A stretch of DNA of 32,358 bases from Chara braunii. Lineage: Eukaryota > Streptophyta > Charophyceae > Charales > Characeae. Under the pieces are notes generated by a model. It saw only the letters and a list, made by a program, of their open reading frames with translations. It made no database searches and was not told the DNA's origin. Each line of letters opens with the position of its first letter. Position 1 is the first letter of the stretch. The DNA is taken from assembly GCA_003427395.1 (NCBI GenBank), contig BFEA01000069.1:2058402-2090759 (forward strand), written 5' to 3'. Shown piece by piece: positions 1 to 10,012 of the stretch. The position numbers and the translations under genes were made by a program.

Positions 1-273
1 TTGTTGTTTTTCAGCTTTAAGCACTGACGGAACCCTCCACTAGGTGTCACCCGGGGCGCGGAGATATCTCCCGTGTCTCCGACGACTAACTAGCGATCCC
101 CAAGAAGAGATGGATTAGGATAGGTTTTGATTCCATCATACCTCGGCAGGGGAGCTCGACGATACACACCCGCCGCACGGGTACTAATGATGCTGGGGGT
201 ATGCTTATGACCACGGATATGCGACTGATCTCCCTCCCCTGGCAGACTGTACCCTGTTAGGTCTTCCCTTGAG

Positions 274-281
274 TATATATA
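274..281 (+). promoter_or_regulatory. TATA-like box, copy 1
   Basis: TATATATA lies about 147 bases upstream of the ATG at 428. The same octamer sits at 9055-9062 in copy 2 at a matching distance. Conservation in both copies and position before the first coding exon suggest a promoter, but an AT-rich octamer is weak evidence alone. Confidence 0.35.
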
Positions 282-427
282 GCGATCATTATCCCTGGTG
301 AGTAGCAAGCGCTTGATGGGCGGATCCCTGAAGTGCGAGAACTGAATAGGTTAGGTGCATCATACGGAATCTATCTTAGTGCAACTACGGTGGATCAGGA
401 CCTTGGAAGCGGGTCGAGGCTTCGGCG

Positions 428-708
428 ATGGCAGACTCGGAGTTCAGAACTGGAGCGGAGGAGGACCTACCAATCACGCCGGAACCTGAGGAGGATATCG
501 CAGCGGAAGAAGCGGTACATGGTCCTTAATCTTCTCTGTGTATGTGTGTGGAAAGGGATATGGCTGACTGTGAAATGGATGTGCTGTTTTGCAGGTTTAT
601 AACCCCTCTGATGAGCCGGTTGAGTGGCAACGGCGAAAAAGCTTTTAGGGGAGCCACACCCCTCCTGCGGCGTTATTCCTTCCATGAAGTTCGACCGAGC
701 TCCCATCG
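428..708 (+). pseudogene. Two N-terminal exons of the repeat-encoded protein, copy 1 (broken)
   Basis: Exon 1 (428-514) starts with ATG and encodes an acidic segment beginning MADSEFRTGAEEDLP. It probably ends at a GTACAT donor at 515. Exon 2 (595-708) follows an acceptor, TGCTGTTTTGCAG, and ends at a textbook GTAAGT donor (709-714). In copy 2 the spliced frame runs from EEA into VYNPFDEPVEWQRAKRLLGE. Copy 1 is damaged: if exon 1 is not spliced at 515 a TAA follows soon after, and one base is missing in exon 2 near 640, which shifts the frame. I do not recognise the protein. The next exon was not found; the donor leaves phase 1. Introns in a retroelement fit the PLE assignment. Confidence 0.5.
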
Positions 709-714
709 GTAAGT

Positions 715-1940
715 TATTATTCCCAGACGTTCTGCCTAGCCTAAACTCGAAGCCCGTGGATTGGGCATCGGTTCATCTGGTTGATATTAGGGATTGTGTT
801 TTTTTACGATCATCTTGGTAAACTATGGAGAATGTTTGGATTCGGTTGAATGATATCTTCTCGCTTTAGTGGGAATTCCTTTTTTCATCCGTGTTGATTG
901 AATCAATTCTCGTCTACTCTTTACCCTGAGAATAGTTGTTTCTCTTGAGAATCATTTTGGTGAAACTTTTGGATACTTCTGGATTCAACTGAGTAGGATC
1001 TTCTCGCTGTAATGAAATTCATTTTTTCCGTTCCCCTCCCTCCCACCCAAATTGGAGACAGAACGCGCCCTGGATTGACCTTTTATACGTATACCATAAC
1101 CCGATCGAATCTCCCCTGATTGACCTGATCTATGGAGGTGTGATGATTTCCTTGTTAATGATCGTACCCCTCCGTGCCCATTGAACCTTGTCTTTAGTAT
1201 CCCTAGACTCTGTATACTACTGAATATTTTCGACCCCGGTTTTGGATATAAATCTTCCCGTCGTCCACTGTCCCCCTTGCTTTCAATTGAACCTCGAGTA
1301 TCCGAAGAACCCTCTACGCCTCCTCCTTTAACCCTGATTGATCATGCAAGCGCCTCCCGCTTGGCCCTTTATGTTTGATCGTACCCTGCCCACGCTGATT
1401 TTTTCCTTCTAATCATGAACCAGAGATATGTAATGATTACCTTTGATCCTTTCATTAATACTGCATTCTGACACAGATATTTACGGGCTTTTATATTCTG
1501 ATTGCTTCGAAGAAATAAGTTCGTGTGGACACTGCAGCCATCCTTTCCACATTAAGGTACATCAAGTTGAGTGGCTATGGAACAGTATTGTTGGGATATG
1601 ACCGGACCCTGGCGCACCACCATGTAGGTGGAGTGCATGACGAACACGTCATGGGAATATATAGGACACACACATGGAGGCTCACCCCTCTAGCTACTGC
1701 CAATGGGTCGACTCCCATGGCTGCGCTACGGAGCCGGATCAGACCAACGTGAAGTATTGTAGTAAGACCACCGGATCGACTCGGAATTTGGCCTATTGAT
1801 GCATCGGGAATGACGTACTTACCGCACTTGTGCTTGTTGTTGTGATGGCTTGGGTCTACATGTTCTTCATGATGAAAACACATACCACTACCCTATGCTA
1901 AACCATGATCGAACCCCTTCCCCGTCTCTCCCTTCCTTGA
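715..1940. other. No supported gene; intron-like remainder of repeat R
   Basis: This is AT-rich sequence shared with copy 2 up to about 1672. A short open stretch (1181-1378, ending LIDHASASRLALYV) is also present in copy 2, but differences between the copies fall freely across codon positions, so I do not call it coding. Unique sequence follows from 1673. The end (about 1900-1991) is pyrimidine-rich and leads to a likely splice acceptor before 1992. Confidence 0.5.
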
Positions 1941-1991
1941 TCCTCCTCCCCCCTTGGATACGATTTACCTTCTGGGCTTAATCCTGAGCAG

Positions 1992-3530
1992 GAACCCCAG
2001 CATGATAGGAACGTGGCCGGCGGGTGGTGGGATGAGACCGTTGATAGGAATCCGTTCCTTGCGGAGTTACGACGGTACTCGAAACCTACCCAATCCCTGA
2101 TTAATGTCATCCACCCTTCGGTGACAACCTTGGTTGGCCAAAAAGTCACGGAGGGCCTATTCCCTCTCATCACAGAAACCTTCCTCTTCAATGACTGGGC
2201 TGACCTTGCCTGGTCCTACGAGCATGAAAGGCACCGCGTCGACCTCATCGTGGGTGGCCACATAGCCAAAGCGGAGGAGAAGAAGGCGAACCTGAAAAAG
2301 GAAAGGGAAGGGATATTGGGGAGGACCACTAGATTGGAGGAGACCCTCAAGAAGATTTGGGAGGTTGGGAAGGATCCTGAGGTAGAAGAGGAAAAGGCTG
2401 AAAACGATGGGTATGATCGGGCACTTATGGGGATAATGGGGGAGGAGGAGGAGGAACTCAGGCAGCTCCTAGATAACCAGCCCCTGCCCCCGCCTCCACC
2501 GGGAGGAGCTGGGCAGGGAGCAAGCCGGAACAGGAGTAACGGATTCGTCCCCATTGGCTCTGCGCAGTGGCTTGAGAGTATGATGGGGCAACAGCAGGAT
2601 AGGGGATGGGTGGGGAATGGGTTTAATAACCTGGCTCCGATCAACGTCAAAGGTTGGAAATTCCTAGCTGACCTGTCGAAGAACGAAGTCGAGGAATGTC
2701 GAAGGAAGGCACTGGCAGGAACGCTGGACTATGCTAACGCTACCCCACACTTCGGTGACAAACTCACCTTCCCCACCCTAAGTGTGCTCGACCCTACCAA
2801 ATGTGTGTTTGCTAACCCAGTGGTTATGCAGAAGTTGATCTCATCATTTCTTAGCCTGGATCTGAGGAACCTCCGCAGAGTATGGAATGTGGGCCACCCA
2901 TACCTCAAGTGCAGATGCGGATACAGGAATTCCCACACCTGCAATGGTGGACCTATCTGGTTTGATCAAGCGATTTGGTACCTGATGGCGAAACCGGAGA
3001 TCTTGAAACCAGAGGCGGGATCGAACCGAGTTAGGATTGCGTTCCTCCTCCACCACTTACATACCTCCTGGAGGGAATTAGCTAAAGCCTCTGTTACATT
3101 CATCTGGATGAGGGAGATGATGCTCACAGTGTTGCGCAATCTTGAGCGCAATCCTGGGCTCATGACAGCTGATGCTCTTGCAGGCAGCACCTTCAAAATA
3201 CATGCCTGCCCCAGGATCTTGGCCAACCTGATCCTTCCTACACGGATCACCCCGGGGCTCCCCGCCCCGGAGATACCAAACCCGAAGAAGAAGAAAAACA
3301 GGTCGCCCATTGGTGTGAGAAACAAGAAGGTCTGCCCGATGTCACCCCGACAGCAGACCCTCTTGAATTCATTCAGAATAGCAGCCACTCCCTAGGGAGT
3401 TGTTGCTGCTTCTTCTTCAAGCCCGGTGAGCGTGACCAGCAGCCAGCACTCCACAACTGTGACTGATGATCACCTTGATGGCACCACTAGTGCGGGTGGC
3501 GCCTCTAGGAAGCGTAAGAATATGTGCTAG
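1992..3530 (+). pseudogene. ORF1-like protein of the PLE-like element, with one in-frame stop
   Basis: The frame is open from 1941. A pyrimidine-rich tract followed by CCTGAGCAG supports an exon start at 1992; the GTG at 2013 is not a credible eukaryotic start. The product is about 510 residues. Counting from 2013, residues 85-155 are charged and helical (likely coiled coil), 157-163 are a proline run, 300-310 hold a C-x-C-x7-C cluster followed by a tryptophan-rich patch, and about 425-445 are lysine/arginine-rich. A TAG at 3393-3395 interrupts the frame, which then stays open for 44 more codons, through a Ser/Thr-rich stretch ending SRKRKNMC, to a TAG at 3528. The tail looks nuclear-targeting. 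No domain family recognised; position before RT suggests a nucleic-acid-binding ORF1 role (inference). Confidence 0.6.
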
Positions 3531-3959
3531 GGAACCGGATAACCACTGCCCCGCCTCTGTATACACACTGATGATGTGGGCACAAGCACTCATGCATGTA
3601 CAGGGATATGTTCGCATAGACTCGGAATGAGTTTAGACTTTTTGTTTCACTTAGGCGCTCTGATGTATATATATATATACACATGTGGACACAATCTCTC
3701 CGCTGTAAAACACATACACGCACATATATGGGTGTGCGATTATGCATGCACGAATACGTATGCGGAAGCGGATATGGGTGTATATATATATATATATATA
3801 TATGTAATACGCGCACTGGCAGACTTATAACTGGATCCGTCCCACCCACCTCCCTTCCACTCATCCCCCCTTCTCCCTCCTTCTCGCCCTCTATTCCCCT
3901 GCTAACCCCCTCCACCCTCCGACCCCTCCTCCACGCTCCTCCTGCCCTATAGATAGCAG
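3531..3959 (+). other. Probable intron with TA microsatellites and a strong splice acceptor
   Basis: No coding frame is supported. It contains (TA)n at about 3666-3681 and 3781-3803. From about 3839 to 3950 the strand is almost pure C/T, ending TAGATAGCAG at 3959. This is a very strong polypyrimidine-acceptor arrangement immediately before the next open frame. Confidence 0.5.
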
Positions 3960-4384
3960 GTAACATGGACATCACCGTGGAAGCAATCTGGAGACATGCT
4001 CGCCGCCTGGCCACATCGAAAAGGGAATTGCGCAATGCCTATGAAATCCTTATTGAGAGAAGCAACCGGGTCATCGTCACCATATTGCGCAACGATAGGG
4101 AGGAAATGGTTGGCTTTGATCAACCGGACTCAGCGCCACGATTCTGGACCAATCTCATCATGAGGAGATTGGGCACCAACCACGAAGCAGTTACGAACGA
4201 CTTCAGAAGCCTTTGGCACAATCACAGGGCGCTTCTTCTCGCAGACGCACTAACAGGTGACCTACAACGGCGCCATCTGGAGGAGAAAATCGCGGAGCTG
4301 AGGAGACACAACCGGCTATTGGCCATTATCCTCCACTCTCTCTGCCCTTGCGCTAACACTTCGCTATATCGTCACCCTGGTTGA
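3960..4384 (+). CDS. Unrecognised basic helical protein segment (exon-like)
   Basis: It follows the polypyrimidine tract and acceptor ending at 3959. An ATG at 3965 opens 139 codons, beginning MDITVEAIWRHARRLATSKR and ending YRHPG. The sequence is rich in arginine, leucine and histidine, lacks transmembrane segments, and is predicted by eye to be mostly helical (for example LEEKIAELRRHNRLLA). If it is an internal exon, the acceptor would need an incoming phase of one base. It lies between the ORF1-like frame and the RT, on the same strand, and probably belongs to the same element. No family recognised. It has no internal stop, unlike its neighbours. Confidence 0.4.
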
Positions 4385-4486
4385 TGGTACTTACACATGC
4401 GTGCAGGTCTGAAGCGGGGCGCTACAGCGGATTGAGAGAGCTGGAGTGACTGTGCCCCGTCTGGTTGTAGCCAGGCACGAGATTAG

Positions 4487-5193
4487 CTGATCCACTCCTT
4501 TGGTACCATGGTGCTAGAGATGGGACGACGTATTCCGGAGGTACTCAGAGTGGAGCTTGATCCGGATATTTTCCTGCCCTGGCCGCAAGCGGGTCCCACC
4601 CTGATCAAGATTACCAAGCCTAACATCTGGGAAGCCCAGAGGAGCTCCGGGCAACCTGCTATACCCATCGACAACATCGCTATGGCGGACATCCTGATTG
4701 CGATGCCACAAATCACAACTATTGCTGGGGTCTTGCTTATGGTGGAGTGTGAAGGAGTGGCGGTGGGGGAGATAATGGGATTTGACACCCGATCGGAGGA
4801 AGGAACGATTAATTGTGACACGAGGCTAAGGGGAGTTTCTGGGGAGGGGGCATTCCTTGGAAAGCAGACTGGGCTGCTCAGGCCGGTGGTGAGAACAACT
4901 ATGAGGACGTAGCTTCATCAATAGATGCTACGCTGGACTATGGCGGAGATTCTGGAGGCAGCTGCTTTTATGGATTCGGCGGGCTATTTGGCCCAGGATC
5001 AGACTTCTGGGGGAGGATTGTGAAGATCGGAGATACCCTGTACGCGGAGCCAGAACCAGATGCACCAAGCACGGATGGAACACTGATGATAACTGGTGGG
5101 GATACCACGACTACTCGGAACGATGGTGGAACAGCGGGAGGAAGCGCGATGGATCAATCGGTGGAGATAGCATACTGCAACAGAGCCGCCTGA
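4487..5193 (+). pseudogene. Unrecognised element protein segment with a frameshift in a G-rich run
   Basis: The first part is open from 4487 (first ATG 4508, MVLEMGRRIPEVLRVELDPD) to about 4835. Just there, in GGGGAGGGGG at 4841-4850, the plausible reading moves to another frame, which is open from 4819 to a TGA at 5191-5193. That second stretch has no usable ATG and encodes a Gly/Asp/Thr-rich segment (GGDSGGSCFYGFGGLFGPG, then MITGGDTTTTRNDGGTAGG). I infer one frameshift joining the two, though a small intron is possible. No family recognised. It lies upstream of the RT exon and probably belongs to the same element. Confidence 0.4.
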
Positions 5194-5573
5194 CCAACGG
5201 AAGTAGGCGGGGAGGGGAAGACAGGGAGACCATCCCTCCTAAATGAACTAATACACGCAATCTCTTCCCTACGCAGCCTCTTCTTCCCTGCCCCCTCCAC
5301 CATGCTTCCCCCTCCTTCCTTCCCTCTCCTCGCCCCCCTCTTCTTTCCCCCCCCGCCCCTTTTTTTTCTCTCTCCCTGTATATGGAAGCCCATGCGCACA
5401 TTGCACTGCTGATAGAGCCCCTAGGACAGAGAGGAGTACGGATTGACATAAACAATACATGTCTCATTTTATATTTTTTTCATTCCCCCTTCTTTTGCTT
5501 GTTTTTGCTTTCTTTTGTTTGTTTTCTTTTGCTTTCTTTTTGATTTCTTTTGCTTTCTTCGCCTTGATTGCAG
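5194..5573 (+). other. Probable intron with long polypyrimidine tract and acceptor
   Basis: No gene. It contains C/T-rich stretches at 5275-5382 and a nearly pure pyrimidine tract at 5464-5568 with repeated TTTTGCTTTC units, ending GATTGCAG at 5573. The RT-coding frame opens right after the AG, so I read this as an intron 3' end. Confidence 0.55.
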
Positions 5574-7428
5574 GGACGCATGGGTCGAATCGAGATTGGA
5601 CCCTCAGGTAGACGGAAGTGGTACAAGGGGGAGGATGAGCCACAGAGAAAGTTTGTGCACATGAGATATGTGAGTAGACTGATGGAGGCGGTCTCAGCCA
5701 GAGCATTGATCATTTCGTTGATGACGGCTATTATTGGACGACACTTTGCTGAATGGATGGAGACCGTCACTCTCGGCTGGACCTACAATGAACCAATCTC
5801 CGGGGTACTTCACAAACCCGCGGAGGTCTTTCGGGACTTCGATCTGGACCAATGGGAGGGTAGCAAGGGTGGTTGTCCCTGTAGCAGTAGGTATACTCGG
5901 TTTCCTAATCCAGCTATTGAGGGACTGCTTGAATCTGGGAGGATTGGGGATACCCCTGGCATCACGTGATCACCAAGGATTACACTATCTCCCGTCTACC
6001 CCAACTCAGAGTGATCCTGCACTTTGGCCTCAACCATATTCCCGCCAGTAGACTAGAGATCGAGGTAGCGGTGACGGAAACCCTGAAAACTTTCGATGGA
6101 ATAATGACACTATATAGCAAGGATTATGAGCTCCAAGAGGAAGACTTCTGCAGGGGTAGGTTCGGTATCAAGCAGTACTGCTTTGGTAGGTTTGTGGAAT
6201 ACAAAAGGAGGCAAAGTGAGGCAGGAGTCATTGACCTCAGTGAGCATTACCTCTTGCATGAGATATCGTATATCACCAGGAATTTTTTTGTTGCCAGCAT
6301 AAATAAAGTTGTGAATACCCCAGTGATCATATGTAAGGATCTTGTAAGGCAGCTAGCATTCGAGAGACTATCTGAACCTGATTTCGAGAAACTTGAGCAT
6401 AAGCCGGAGGAGATAATTAAAACTATAAGCAATGACAATACATCAGGTTACCCTCTTGGGCCGAATAACGTCCCATACCTCATGACTAACTTCAAAAGAT
6501 CAATGAATATGTTTAAAACCTACCAAGAACGATCTTCACGTACTTCTCAGCGGACGTTAGCCGATGCTTTGAGACAATCCCGACGGATAACTCGAAGCAT
6601 GGGTTGATCTCTGCACTCTCGTTTGCAATCAGAAAGGGTTTTGCATACAGATTGAAAACAGAAGGGGATAAATACATCAGGATTACCACAACAAATGGTG
6701 GCGGAACTAAGTATGGGTGGACGAACTCGGATGTCCAAAAACTGGATGATAGAACAATTGAACTAAAACAGCTCATTGAAATGAACCAATGGCTGGCAAG
6801 CAGGAACTATATTCAATTTGGAGGGAGAATCTGGTGACAGAGCAACGGCATCCCGATGGGGCTGCCTAGTTCTCCGATCTCGTGCAACTTGTACTTTTTT
6901 CGATATGAATTTGAATGCATGATGAGACTGCTGAAAACTGGGAACAAACACCTAATCGCACTATTTTCACATACATTCAGGTACATGGATGATTTGAATG
7001 CCATCAATAACGCCAGCATTCGTGAGTTTCTTATGGAGGGTCGCCTTCTCTATAAGAATGACCCTATCTGGCTGTACCCCTCTGAATTCATCGAGATTAA
7101 GGAACAGAACATCGATGACCAAACTGGCACATTCCTGAATCTTAAACTGAGAATAGAGTCAACGAAGGGCGCATACAGCACGAAGAAGTTTGATAAGGTG
7201 GAAGAAATGGGATTGGAAGTGAGCAGGTACATCAGGTTTGAGTCTAACAGACCAATCAAGCAGTCGTTATCAATCATCCTTGGACAGGTAGCAGCTGTGC
7301 TCATTGTCTCATCGAATCCCACCACAGCCGCACGGGATATTAGAAAGATTGTGGAAAGAATGAGCCAGAATGGGTTCAAAGAGAAAAGATGCTGGGGGAT
7401 GGTGAGGAGGGTACTAAGGAACCCTTAA
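5574..7428 (+). pseudogene. Penelope-like reverse transcriptase, disrupted
   Basis: An RNA-directed DNA polymerase that would copy the element's RNA. The N-terminal part has C-x-C at 5874-5882 and HVITKD at 5963-5980, like the conserved C..HV.T.D block before the RT core of PLEs. RT motif A reads FSADVSRCFETIP (Asp at 6553). GIPMGLPSSP starts at 6847. The catalytic YMDD is at 6982-6993. FLNL (7132-7143) and a later S-x-x-P segment match the PLE FLDL...S-N-x-P pattern. Damage: a frame change between 5883 and 5960, another near 6510-6535, and a TGA at 6835-6837. The core residues survive, so inactivation is recent or these are read errors. No GIY-YIG endonuclease is visible after or before it. 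It ends at about 7428 in a basic tail. Confidence 0.75.
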
Positions 7429-7663
7429 CGATACCAACCGTTCAGATGCGCGGCGGAGAAAGTCTACCACACTCTTCGATCCCCGTTCGGAATGAATTAT
7501 TAACTGCCGTTGTGTTATGTGATTGCAGTGTGTCTGTCTGTGTGTGATGTGGCCCTGGATCCTCTGAAAGGCGGACCAGGGTGGTATTTGCAAGGGGTCT
7601 GTAAGGGACAGGTACCCTTGCAGGTACCTGTCCCAACCAGGACCCCCTTGCAGGGGTTAGTGG

Positions 7664-7717
<54 letters not shown>

Positions 7718-7914
7718 GGAATTTAGGGACCACCCCTCGAAGGACAAAGTGGTAGGAGGAGTCTCGGAAGGAAGCCCCGGAAACATGCAGACCCAGGTAA
7801 GATTATAAACCTACCTTGAGCAGACTAATACCCCAAAATGGGGAACCCCACTCTTTAACCAAGCTCGAACCAGGAACTGGCAAAACAAGTAGGCACAAGC
7901 CCACAGACCCACCC
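7429..7914. other. 3' flank of the RT with a CA microsatellite; no gene
   Basis: There is no coding frame with support. A GGTACCTGTCCC-like inverted pair occurs at 7610-7632 and an (AC)n tract at 7669-7709. Open frames here are translations of the microsatellite. Confidence 0.5.
7669..7709. repeat. (AC)n microsatellite
   Basis: Uninterrupted AC dinucleotides. Confidence 0.95.
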
Positions 7915-8254
7915 GTCTATAACTCCCTAGTGAACGGGAGTGGAAAACAACCGACCAAATTCCCCTGAACCCACCCCTCACTGAGAAAAACGACGAGCCT
8001 CGAGCCTTGGACCTACGGACCAAGCAGGAGGGTACCTCATCACCCTTCGATATCTCCCAATCATGGGATATCGGGGCGGATCCCTTTTAAAATCAGGAGA
8101 ACTCAATCAAGGGACAGTCACAGGTAAAACAAATGAACGGAAATACCTGCCTCCCACTTAAACAAGGAGTCACAAGCACGGGAACCACGGGTGGAATAGA
8201 TTGAGACCTGCTTTTCACTGGAGAAATGGGCCTTGAGCCCGGGATGTATCGATC
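7915..8254. repeat. 340-bp repeat, copy 1, directly before the adapter junction
   Basis: It begins GTCTATAACTCCCTAG and ends GGATGTATCGATC. The same sequence recurs at 8293-8632 with about six substitutions. It includes a hairpin CGATATCTCCC/GGGATATCG near 8048-8073. The scattered differences mean the copies are two genomic repeat members rather than one sequence read twice. No coding capacity recognised. Confidence 0.85.
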
Positions 8255-8292
8255 CTGTCTCTTATACACATCTAGATGTGTATAAGAGACAG
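8255..8292. other. Nextera mate-pair junction adapter left in the assembly (artefact)
   Basis: The 38 bases are two 19-bp Tn5 mosaic ends head to head: CTGTCTCTTATACACATCT at 8255-8273 and its reverse complement at 8274-8292. This is the known Illumina Nextera mate-pair circularisation junction. Translated, it gives the contaminant peptide SYTHLDVYKRQ. It has no transposase and no biological flanking context. The sequences on either side may not be adjacent in the genome. Confidence 0.97.
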
Positions 8293-8632
8293 GTCTATAA
8301 CTCCCCAGTGAACGGGAGTGGAAAGCAACCGACCAAATTCCCCTGAACCCACCCCTCACTGAGAAAAACGACGAGCCCTGAGCCTTGGACCTACGGACCA
8401 AGCAGGAGGGTACCTCATCACCCTTCGATATCTCCCAATCATGGGATATCGGGGCGGATCCCTTTTAAAATCAGGAGAACTCAATCAAGGGACAGTCACA
8501 GGTAAAACAAATGAACGGAAATACCTGCCTCCCACTTAAGCAAGGAGTCACAAGCTCGGGAACCACGGGTGGAATAGATTGAGACCTGCTTTTCACTAGA
8601 GAAATGGGCCTTGAGCCCGGGATGTATCGATC
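8293..8632. repeat. 340-bp repeat, copy 2, directly after the adapter junction
   Basis: It starts with the same bases as 7915 and runs to the same end point (ATGTATCGATC), then continues into different sequence. The fact that both copies abut the adapter suggests that a mate-pair read linking two members of the family created or bridged this junction. Confidence 0.85.
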
Positions 8633-8772
8633 GGACTGGCAATCACCCCAAGCCACCTTGGATACTTCTCGAGGGACTCAGTGATAACCCATTTCGTTTT
8701 TTCATTTTTTCTGGTTCTTCCCCTTTGTCCTTTCCTCCTTTGTCTTTTCCTCCTTTGTTGTCTTTTCCTCCG
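8633..8772 (+). other. Pyrimidine-rich stretch before repeat R copy 2; no gene
   Basis: From about 8690 the plus strand is C/T-rich with repeated TCCTTTGT units, and it ends just past this stretch in TTGTTGTTTTTCAG (8773-8786). It looks like an intron 3' end. Confidence 0.4.
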
Positions 8773-9054
8773 TTGTTGTTTTTCAGCTTTAAGCACTGAC
8801 GGAACCCTCCACTAGGTGTCACCCAGGGCGCGAAGATATCTCCCGTATCTTCGACGACTAACTAGCGATCCTAGCGATCCCCAGGAAGAGATGGATTAGG
8901 ATAGGTTTTGATTCCATCATGCCTCGGCAGGGGAGCTCGACGATACACACCCGCCGCACAGGTACTATTGATGTTGGGGGTATGCTTATGACCACGGATA
9001 TGCGACTGATCTCCCTCCCCTGGCACACTGTACCCTGTTAGGTCTTCCCTTGAG

Positions 9055-9062
9055 TATATATA
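9055..9062 (+). promoter_or_regulatory. TATA-like box, copy 2
   Basis: TATATATA in the same context as 274-281, about 147 bases before the ATG at 9209. Confidence 0.35.
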
Positions 9063-9208
9063 GCGATCATTATCCCTGGTGAGTACCAAGCGCTTGATGT
9101 ACGGATCCCTGAAGTGCGAGAACTGAATAGGTTAGGTGCATCATACGAAATCTATCGTAGTGCAACTACGGTGGACCAGGACCTTGGAAACGGGCGGAGG
9201 CTTCGACT

Positions 9209-9524
9209 ATGGCAGACTGGGAGTTCACAACTGGAGCGGAGGAGGACCTACCAATCACGCCGGAACCTGAGGAGGATATCGCGGCGGAAGAAGCGGTATA
9301 TGGTCCTCAATCTCCTCTGTGTGTGTGTGGAAAGGGATATGGCTGTCTGTGTTGGAATGTGAAATGGATGTGCTGTTTTGCAGGTTTATAACCCCTTTGA
9401 TGAGCCGGTTGAGTGGCAACGGGCAAAAAGGCTTTTAGGGGAGCCACACCCCTCCTACGGCGTTATTCCTTCCATGAAGTTCGACCGAGCTCCCATCGTT
9501 ATTATTCCCAGACGTTTTGCCTAG
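9209..9524 (+). pseudogene. Two N-terminal exons of the repeat-encoded protein, copy 2
   Basis: Exon 1 (9209-9295) encodes MADWEFTTGAEEDLPITPEP and an acidic tail, ending at a GTATAT donor. Exon 2 (9384-9498) follows TGCTGTTTTGCAG. Joined, the reading is EEA-VYNPFDEPVEWQRAK, continuing LLGEPHPSYGVIPSMKFDRAPI. Copy 1 ends this exon at GTAAGT; here the donor is deleted, so the frame runs on to a TAG at 9522-9524. Exon 1 reads cleanly here, whereas copy 1 carries a TAA downstream of the donor. No family recognised. The intron is 88 bp. Confidence 0.5.
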
Positions 9525-10012
9525 CCTAATCTCGAAACCCGTGGATTGGGCATCGGTTCATCTGGTTGATATTAGGGATTGTGGTTTTTTACGATCATCT
9601 TGGTAAACTATGAAATATGCTTGGATTCGGTTGAATGATATCTTCTCGCTTTAGTGGGAATTCCTTTTTTCATCCGTGTTGATTGAATCAGTTCTCGTCT
9701 ACTCTTTACCGTGAGAATAGTTGTTTCTCTTGAGAATCATTTTAGTGAAACTTTTGGATACTTCTGGATTCAACTGAGTGGGATCTTCTCGCTGTAATGA
9801 AATTCGTTTTTTCCGTTCCCCTCCCTCCCACCCAAATTGGAGACAGAACGCGCCCTGGATTGACCTGTTGTATGTATACCATAACCCGATCGAATCTCCC
9901 CTGATTGACCTGATCTATGGAGGTGTGATGATTTTCTTGTTAATGATCGTACCCCCCCATGCCCATACGCCTTCCTGAAGAAGTTCAATTGAACCTTGTC
10001 TTTAGTATCCCT

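Larger units (their letters stand above)
1..1672 (+). repeat. Long direct repeat R, copy 1 (5' region of the PLE-like element)
   Basis: Seen: this stretch matches 8773-11035 base for base over most of its length, by eye well above 90 percent, with base 1 aligning to 8773. The repeat therefore continues upstream of the window. Copy 2 differs by a 545-bp insertion, and the match ends inside a CA-rich stretch near 1665. The repeat holds a TATA-like box and two coding exons. Known: Penelope-like elements are often found as partial tandem copies whose repeated ends are called pseudo-LTRs. Inference: this is such a repeat, or the 5' part of a tandem second copy. I considered a true LTR, but no primer-binding site or TG/CA ends are visible. 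Confidence 0.85.

Noticed and set aside
1-1672. Repeat R as an LTR of an LTR retrotransposon
   Set aside because: No TG/CA ends, primer-binding site or polypurine tract seen, and the RT between the copies is PLE-like; a pseudo-LTR fits better.
5111-5467. Minus-strand Gly/Arg/Glu-rich frames
   Set aside because: Antisense of the polypyrimidine intron; low complexity.
8255-8292. Tn5/IS50 mosaic ends as evidence of a bacterial transposon
   Set aside because: The two ends are head to head with nothing between them and no transposase; this is the library junction adapter.
8093-8401. 102-residue minus-strand open frame
   Set aside because: It runs through the adapter (VSYTHLDVYKRQ) and the low-complexity repeat; not a gene.
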